Source of the DNA: a virus
Direction: 5' to 3' (one strand)
DNA: 35,913 nt
IMG/VR virus record: IMGVR_UViG_3300035130_000084
Span: 1 to 35,913 of that record
The notes under the pieces: model-generated
Databases searched by the model: none
Seen by the model: the letters and a program-made list of their open reading frames with translations, nothing else
What the model was told of the DNA's origin: nothing
Made by a program: the position numbers and the translations under genes
Part shown: positions 1 through 9,000 of the stretch, piece by piece
Numbering within the stretch: position 1 is the first letter of the stretch
Layout of the letters: every line of letters starts with the position of its first letter

Positions 1-3000
1 CCGGAGCCGCTCTGGATCGAGTGGACGATCCTTCCGTTCTTCACCAGGAGGATGTGCGCCTGCTCGAGGGCGGTGCTGCGGGCGACCTGGGCCAGGGCCC
101 CGAGGTCTTCGAGGGTGAAGACGTGCTTGCCCACCCAGTTCACCCTCCAGTCGCGGGCGAAGTCGGCGGCGATCACGCTGCCCAGGTAGCCCCACTCCGG
201 GTTGTCCGCGGCGCGGAGCGACCGCCCGGCCCCCACCACGTCGGGGATGTAGAGCGGCGTGCGGACGGAGTCTACCGCGGCGACGGCCTCGAGCTGGTCT
301 TCTGCGGTGGCTCGGTGCCCGCCTTGGTAGTCACCTTCCCGGAGTCGATCTTCTCCTTCGCCAACCGGAGGATGTCCGAGTATCTCGTAAGAGCGTCCGC
401 TAGCCCTGGCCTCAGTCCCGAAGTAAGAGACGAAGCGCCGGACGGCGTCGGCGTGCTGCTGGAGGACCGTCGCGTAGTCATTGATTTCCTCCTCGCTCAG
501 TCCTTCCTGGATCTGCTGGGCTCCCCAGATGGCCGATGTTACCTCGGCGTTCTGCCAACCCAGTTCCTCCGCGGCCTGGCGCATGGCCTCTTCCGCGAGC
601 TCGCGCTGCGCCTTGCTCGGGGTCATGCCGTCCTTGAGGGCCTTCCTGCCGAAGAAGAACCGGGCAACGTGCCGGTCCACCCACACCTGGCTCATGTCGC
701 CCATGAGGGCCCGGGTGTACGGATCGAGCTTCGGCCCTCGGACGCCTTCCTCCTCGCGGATGCGCTCGAGGTTCTCGACCACGCCCTTCATGTAGCCGCG
801 GAACGGCTCACCCTTCCGCAGCTGGAAGTACGCCTTGAGGGCCAGGGAGACGTTGCCGGCCACCGTGTTCGCCGCGCTCGTCGCCCCCAGGAGCTCCTGG
901 AACAGCCCGGCGTCCTCGCCGAACAGGAGGTCCAGGGTGTCTCGGTGTCGCTGGGGCCAGCTGCGGAACGACTCGTACTTCGGGAGATCCCGGATCAGGT
1001 CCTCGACGCCCCGGAGAAGGCGAACCTTCTTTCTGCCGGGCGCGGCGAGCCTCGTCCTGGTGTAGGCTCCCCGGGCGAGCTTGGGATCGAGAATCACCCA
1101 GGCGCGATGATCTATCCCCGCGTAGCCCATGCGCTGGCCGCCCAGGTACGTCAGGACGTCGTAGCCGGCGGCGCGGAGCCATTCGTTTGCGAACCCCGCG
1201 TCTCCGCGCTTGCTGATGAGGGCCTGGTAGATGTCGTCCACGCTGAGGCCCGTCTCCCTGCGCTCGACAAAGCCGTCGCGCACAGCGCGGGCAACGAGAT
1301 GCTCCGGAGCCCGGTCGGCGTCCATGTCGAGGACCCTGTCCTCGTCCACGGTGACCCGGATCGGGTAGATCCCGGCCCTTTCGCCGACGAGGCCCCCGAT
1401 GACGCCCGGGCCCCCGCGGGTGTATTCGTTCGCGAGGACGGGGTTGTCGGTGACGTAGATGCCGGGACCGTAGAGGGCGTCCTTGTCGAACCGTTCCGGG
1501 TCGAACCGCTCGAAGCCGGACTCCCGCGTGCCGTGGTAGACGATCCCCTGGGGCGGCCCCGGCGGCGTGACCCGGTACTCGTGGTCGATCAACTCCGAGC
1601 GGGCTCGTTCCAGCTGGGCGATGCGTTCGGCCAGAGCCATGCCGGCAATGACGTCTTCGGACTTGCGCCATACCTGGGCGGACCGCTCTGCTTCGTACTT
1701 GTCGATCTCGGCGTCGATCAGGGAGATCCGTTCGCGGAACTCCATGCTCGTCGCGGTGGGGTTGCCGGTCTTCGGGTCAAAGAACCCTCGCGTGTCGGCC
1801 AGGACCAGTTGCCTCTCGTGTTCGGGCAGCTGGTTGAGCTCGACCGGCGTCACGTCCTTGCTGTTAGCGATGAGGCGGTTGCCCTGGAAGCTCTCCATGA
1901 GGACTTCGTCGCCCTCGGCCCGGATGAACTGCCCCAGGACCCCCCCGGCCTCGATAGGCTGGTATGGCTCCTCGAACTTGGGGATGTCCTCCTCGTAGGA
2001 CATCTCGCCGTTGACCCAGCCCCGGTCGCGGTTCGAGGCCCCCTTGGGCTTGACCAGGGTGCCCCGGACGGGCTGGTAGCCCGGCTGCTCGAACTCCCGG
2101 GTGTCGATGGTGAAGTCCCCGTAGCGGTCGACGTTCGCCCCGAGCTCGCCCAGCTTCTTCCGGAGGTAGTCGTACTGCTTGAGCGAGACGATGGCCTTGG
2201 GGTTGCTCGTGCGGCCCTGCCAGGTGGACAGGCTCCGGAGGCTCCCCAGGACCGACTGGCGGGACGGGAGCTCCTTGGCGTCTTCCTCCTTCTGGGTCTG
2301 AGACTTCGTCGGGTCGTTGGCGACCACGGGGGTTCCGAACTCGTCCATCTGCTCCGCGAGCTCCGGATCGAGCTTCTTCACCGCACCGGAGACGAGGGCT
2401 CCCTGGAGGGCGATCTTCGTGGCGATGATGTTCTTGTTCCAGTTGTCGACCTCGTGGTCCGCGATCAGGACCTCGATGTTGGACACCGACCGGGTGGGGA
2501 GCCGATGCGACCGGCCCGCGGCCTGGACGAAGACGTTGGACTCCAGCGGCGCGGTCAGGAAGATCATGGTCCGCGGCGCGTCGCCCTTGCGGTCGTCCAG
2601 GTTGATCCCGGTCCCGCCGGACTCCACGGTGGCGACGACCACGTCCGTCTCGCCCCTCTGGAACTTCTCCATCTCGTCGAACTTGTTCTTCGCCTCGCCG
2701 TGGATGCGGGAGAACTTGATCCCCTGCTCCTCCATCCACTCCTCGAACTGGAGGATGGTCCCCTCGGTGGCTGTGATGAGATCCTCGACGGTGACTTGCT
2801 CGCCGCCGACCCAGACCTTCGACCTCTTGACGACCGCGCTGTAACGAACCCGCTGGGCGAAGATGATGACCTTCCGTCCCTGGGCGAGCTCCTCCTGGAC
2901 GCGCCGCTTCAGGTACGGGATCTTCCCCGGCTCCAGCTGGCGGCGCTGGTGCATCAGGCGCATCCGGCGGTTCTGCGGGGGCTCGTCCTCGCCCGCCGGC

Positions 3001-6000
3001 CACGCCGCGGCGACCTTGTCGAGCTCCTCCTGGACGTCCGGCGGGACCGGGAGCTCTACGAAGTTCACCGGGACCCCGGAGAAGTCGATCTCGCGCTTGA
3101 TGGTGCGGCCACCCGCGGCGAGACGTTGCATGAGCTCGCGGAGCCGCTTCTTCATCAGCTTGCGCGACCGGGGCTTCCAGACGACGACCTTCCCGCCCTT
3201 GGTCGGCATGTCGAAGCTCGTCATGCCGAGGGCTCGCAGCTGTTCGTTCTCGGTCTTCCCCTCGAGGAAGCCGATGCGCTTCAGGTAGCGGAGGTGGTGC
3301 GCCTGGTCCCCGGGGGTTGCCGTGGAGAGGAGAACCGCGTGGGCCTTGTCCAGCTTCTCCTGCCCGGCCAGGCCGCGGGTCGAGGTGGCGTTCTTGACGT
3401 AGTGCGCCTCGTCCAGGACCAGGACGGTGTCCTCGTCCACCGGCTGCTTGTCGATGAACTCGTAGGTCCCGAGGTTCACCTTGCCCGGGATGAGGGCCGG
3501 GGCCTCCACGTCCTTCCGCTTCACCCGCTGGTAGACGATCGGGATGCCCATTGCCTCCGAGTCGTCCTTGAACGAGCCGGTGATCTGGCCCTTCCGGGGC
3601 CCGGACTTCGGGATGTTGAGGACGTTCGCGGGGGCGATGACCAGGACCTTCTTGCCCTGCTTGAGCCAGTAGTGGGCCGTCGCCAGAATCTCGCGGGTCT
3701 TGCCGACCCCGGTCCCGTCAGCGAGGTAGAACCCCCGCTGATCGGTGTTCATGGCGTGGATCGCCTTCCCAACCCCGATCTGCTGGTGCGGATCGAGGTG
3801 CTTGAGAAGCGCCTCGGGGATTAGCTCGAGGTGGGCGGGCGAGCGTTCAGTAAACTCAGACCGGACGGTGATGACGTCGAAGATCCCCTTCGACGGTCGA
3901 GCCTGGCGTTGTGGAGCTCCACCCACTTGTCCAGGCGCGGGCTGTCCTCCCCCTCCGCTTGCATCGTCTCGTCCGGGTCGTTCGCCTCCAGCCACTCCCG
4001 CTGGAGGTCGTCCGGCCAGCCCAGGAACTCCTCCCGGCTTGGGTCTGCTGGCAGTTCCTTCACGCCCTGGAGTTTGACTGTCTACCTTGGGCCTGTCAAC
4101 AGTCTTGGGGGGGCCGAAATCCAGGCCGAGCTGGGCCTGCCGGACGGCCTTCTTGCCCAGCGGCATCGACAGGACCGAGCGCGGGGGCTTCTTGTCCGGG
4201 GCCTCGAACTTCGGGATGTCGTCGTCGTCGGTCACGCCGGGGACATCGAACGGGACGTCGTCCGCTTCCTCCGCGGCGGCGTTGTCGGTGTACTTGTGGA
4301 CGATCCGGGCGTAGAGCCGGCCCTGCTGCGACTGCATCGCGGCCAGGGCGTCCCGGGCGGTGACCGGCTCGTTCGTCTCCGGGTTGGTGAGATCCCAGGG
4401 GAGAAGCGGGTTCTCCTCCTCCGGGAGCTCGTCGAGCTCGCGGGCCATCGCCTCCGCGAGAGTCTGGAGCTCCGCGACCACCTTCTCGTCCATCAGGAGC
4501 CCCTGGGTGGCCCCGTCCTCGAGGAGCGCCTCCTCCAGGCCCCGCATCTGCTTCGTCTTCTCGACGTTGTACTTCAGGATGCGCTTCCAGGCCGGGTGGT
4601 CCGGGCCCTTCTTCAGGGCCGCGGCGACGCCCTTCTCGCCCACACCCTCGGCGTCCTTGGCGAACGCCTCCTTGAGCTCCTTCGGGGTCGCCTTCCGCTC
4701 CAGGGCCCGCTCGACTCTCCGCTGGAGATCCTCGGCCACCGAGGCCTCCTCCACCACCGCGGTCTTCGCGTACTCCAGGGTGCGGGGGCCCAGCGTCTCG
4801 ATCACGATGGTGGACGCCTGCGGGTGCTGCTCCATACCCCGCATCAGCTGGGCGACCTCGGGGATCACGGCGTCCCGCTTCGGCATCCGCTCCCGGGGCA
4901 TCCGGTCCTCGGCGATCAGGAGGAGGCTCTTGAACGCCTTGGGCGCGGCCTTCCGGAGCCGGTCCTTCGTGACCCGGCTCAGGACCTGGGCGTTCGTGAG
5001 CTCGGCGCGGGCGAGCTTCCGCTGCTGCGTGATCCAGCTCTTGGGCTGGCCCGGGCCGGGCTTGAGCTTGTAGGTGAAGTCCTTGTTGCTCTCAGCCGCC
5101 CGGAGCTTCCTGTTCGCGTTGAAGTGCTGCCGGGCGGCCTCCTGGGCTTCGGTGACCTGGGCCTCGGAGGCCCCCGCCATGTTCTTCTTGATCCAGCGAC
5201 CCAGGGCGGCTTCCTGCTGCTCGCTGAGGGCCTGGTCCCCGATCCCGCGGACCTCCTGGGGGGCTCCCGGGCGCTGCTCGTCCGGGGCGAACTGGACGAT
5301 GGGCGGCTTGTCCCCCTGCAGCCGGATGAACAGGTGCCACCCGTCCTTGTAGAACGTCGCCCTGTCCATCGGAAGGGCTCCGTACTCGCGGTCGCGCTCG
5401 TCCGCCCTCCACCCGGCCTTGTTAAGCGCGTCCCGGATCTGATCCAGGGCGTCCATCCAGTTGTCCAGATACTTCGGGGCCCCGGGGATGTTCTTCGCCG
5501 CCGGGTTTTCCACCCGTCCGGGGACGAAGCCGCGATCCCCCAGCTTCGTCCCGTAGGTGTCGTCGAAGCGGGCGTCCTTCGGCCCGAACCGCGGGAGGAG
5601 CCAGGCGTCGCCGGCGGGCGGGTCGGCCTTCCGGAGCTCGGAGATGTAGCTCTCGACCACCTCGAGGAACGGGCCGGCGGCTTCCCTGTTCGCCTTGAGA
5701 TCGGGCTCGATGTCCTCCGCGGGCGCGACCGGTTCCTCCTCCTCCAGGACCTCGGCCATCGCCTCCGGGCGGGTGACCCCGGGCTTCAGCTTCGACCGCA
5801 GCTGGTTCGCGTCGGCGCTCCACTCCAGCGCGTTCCCCGCGCCCTCCTGGGCAGCGGAGAGGACCGGGTCCAGGCGCGCCGCCGAGGTGGCCCCGAGGAA
5901 GTGGAGGCGGGCCCCGTTGTGCTCGCTGACGAGGTACTGAGCCAGCATGAAGACCTGTTCCCGCGGCGCGGCCTGGGCGTTGGCCGGGATGCCCAGGATG

Positions 6001-9000
6001 ATCTGGCGGTCGCCCAGGTCGTAGTTGAGCTCGTTGTCCAGGAACTTCTGGATCTCGGCGGCAAACCGCCGCAGGGACATCTCGCCGGTCTGGACCGGGA
6101 ACACGAAGTCGGCCCGCCCGGTTTCCATGACCTCCGCGATCAGGTCGGCGTTGTCGTAGAGCGCCTTGAGCGTGGCCTTCTGGTCCCCCACCACGTCCGG
6201 CATCGTCAGAAGGAGCGGGGCCCCAGGGGTCTCCCCGACCGCGTTGATGAGCTCGTTGTACTTCTGGAGGATGGTGTCGAAGTCGAGGGCCTTGGCGACG
6301 GCCTCGTTCCCCTCGAGCTTCTGGCGCTTGAGGTTCGCCTTGAACAGCGAGAACGCTCCGGAGTCCACGAACACCGGGGCCTTCGGGTTGGCGGCGATCC
6401 CGCGGGCGAGCTGCTCCAGGCCCCTGTCGGACAGCTGGCCGATGTCCACGCCGACGGCCTTCCCGCGCTTCAGGGCGGCCAGGAAGTCCTTCGACCGGCT
6501 CATCCCGGAGGCGAACTTCGTTCCGTTCCGGGCCTCCGCGCTCATCGTCGGGGCCGGGGCCGGGCCCGCGAACTCGAGATCCGAGATGTTCTGCCAGGAC
6601 CGATCCCTGCGTGTCGTCCCCGTGTAGGTGGTGACAATCCGTTCGACTTGGGCCCGCTCGAAATCGTCAGAAAGGGCGAGGATCGTGCCCTGCCGCGTCC
6701 CGTTGCTCCAGCGGACCTGGTCCCCGACCTTGAACTCGCGGGTGGGCGCGGGCTCCCCGACGACCCCGCCGATTGCCTCCTGGAACTTCGAGGAGAGCAT
6801 CGTCATGGCCTGGGCGACGAGGTTCTGGCCGTTCTGGAAGTTCGCCTCGGCGTTGGCGAGCATCCCGCCGGCCACGGAGGCGACCTCGGCCATCCGCTGC
6901 CGGGCGTCCTCGCGCCGCTGCTTCCCGAACCGGGTGTTGGCGGCGTCGGCCTCCGCGCTGTGGAATTCGCTCTGGTGACCCTGGAGCTCGTCCAGCATGG
7001 CGACGAACGCATCCGGGGCCGGGTTCTCGGGGGTGTCGTACTCGGAGTCCGGCACCCACTTCACGTCAGACGGCTCCAGCCCCACCGTCTTCAGGAAGTC
7101 AGCTGTCTCCTCGCCCTCGACCGGCTCCTCGGGCTCGACTGCGGGGGCCTCCTCGGGGATCTCGTCCTTGATCTCGGCCACCTTCACTTCGGGCGGGAGC
7201 TCCATGTCCGCGGGCGGGTCCGTGTTCGCCATCGGCATCAGGACGGCGACCGGGATCTCGTCCGGGTCACGGTAGGCGGTGATCTGCCCCGCGGCCCCCA
7301 CCTGTTCGCCCACGCCGGGCGCGGCCTCCCACCGGAGATTCTTGCCCTGGGTGGAGAGGATGTGCGCGTACAGGCGCGACTGGACCGGGACGAGCTTGTC
7401 GCCTTCGGTGCGGAACCACACGAGCCCCGGCATCGCGGGGACGCCCTCGCCGCGCTTCTGCGCCGGGGTGAAAGCGTAGGGCTCGATGGTGATGGACTCT
7501 TCCTTCGTCGCGGCCAGGACGTGGTCGATGGCCTCGGGCTCGAGCTTCGTGACGTAGGCCCCCTCGGGGAAGGTCATCTCGCCCCGGACGAGGAAGTGCC
7601 CGTCGCTGTAGTGGGGGACGCCGGTCCCGGACACGCCCTCCAGGATGCGGTCCTGAGCGAGGGACTTCGGGGTGATCTTCCGCGCCCTCAGCTTCGACAC
7701 CGGGTAGCGGGCGTTCTCCCCGATGATGTCGCCCTTTTCGCGCTTGGTGCGCTCCTTCTTGGCCTTCTTCTTCGCCACCGACTCGAACGCATCCAGGGCC
7801 GCGTCGGCGGTCTTGTAGGTGGTGCCGGTCACGCCGGGGAGGGTCCAGTAGTCCTTCTCCCGGTTGTAGGAGAGGGTCAGGGCCCGGACGTTGTCGCCGG
7901 TGCCCCGGACCAGGGTGAAGTGCCGCTCGCGGTTGCCCTTCCCGTACCACTTCCGCTCGGTGACCCGGTAGCCGCGCTTGACCGCGGTCGGGAGGTCCTC
8001 GTCGTACTTCCCGCCCTTCTGGATCTTCTCGATGTCGACGTTCGTCTCGTAGCCCTTCGGGTACTGCTTGTTCCCCTTCGGAACGAAGACCCGCGCCCGG
8101 ACGCGCCCGCCCTCCAGCTCGAACACCTCCCGGACGGTGGCGTCCTGGGTGCGCCCGAACGGGGCCGGGACCTGGACCTCGTCGCCGGCCCTGATCCCGC
8201 TGTGCTCCTCGAGCGTCTTCCGTCCGGGGATGGCCGCCTCTGCCTCCTCGCGGGCCTGCTCGATGGCGGTCTTGATCCCGGTGAGCCGGGCCCGGGGGGC
8301 CTGGAGCTCGGGATCGGCCACGTCCTTCGGGAGATCCCGGACGAGCTTCGTGATGTCGCCGCGGTAGTTCCGGGCGATAGCCATGATCCCGTCGTCGCCG
8401 GTGACCGGGACCTTGAGCCACCCGGCCAGCCGCTTCGCGTCGTCGTGGGTCCAGGACTTCCCGCCCAGCTTGTAGAGGTCGGCGTGCCGGCGGTCCGGGA
8501 AGACCACCTTCGCCTGGCCGTGGACTCCGCGCCCCACCCACCGGGTCCGGTCCGGGAGCGGCTCGGGCCGTCCCGACACGGGAGCCAGGTCCGCGGCGGG
8601 CGCTGCCGCCGGGGCCGGGGCGGCGGGGGCCTCCTCCTTGCCCATCGCCGCCAGCATCCGCTTCCGGAGCTCCTCCTGCTCCGCTGCGGACTTCGCCGCG
8701 ATCTCGCGCTCCTGCTCGACCGTGGTGCCGAACTGCGCCGCCCTCCGCCTGATCTGCTCCTCGGCCTGGAACTCGGGGGCATACTCCTCGAGGAGGGGGA
8801 ACCCGAACAGGGGCTGCACCGCGGCCCGGAAGCGGTTGGTGTCCTTCCCGCCGGTGGCCTGGAGGACGGCCCGGTAGGGCGACTTGCCCTCGTAGAGGAG
8901 CTTCTCGACGTCGGCCAGCCAGGCGTTCGCGTTCTTCTCGAGGGGGACCGAATCCCTCCAGAACCAGCGGTCGTCTCGCCGCCCGGCCCCGACGTTCTGG

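Noticed and set aside
1864-3003. 379-codon minus-strand frame across the helicase
   Set aside because: Arg/Gly/Pro-rich frame out of register with the helicase motifs; a shadow.
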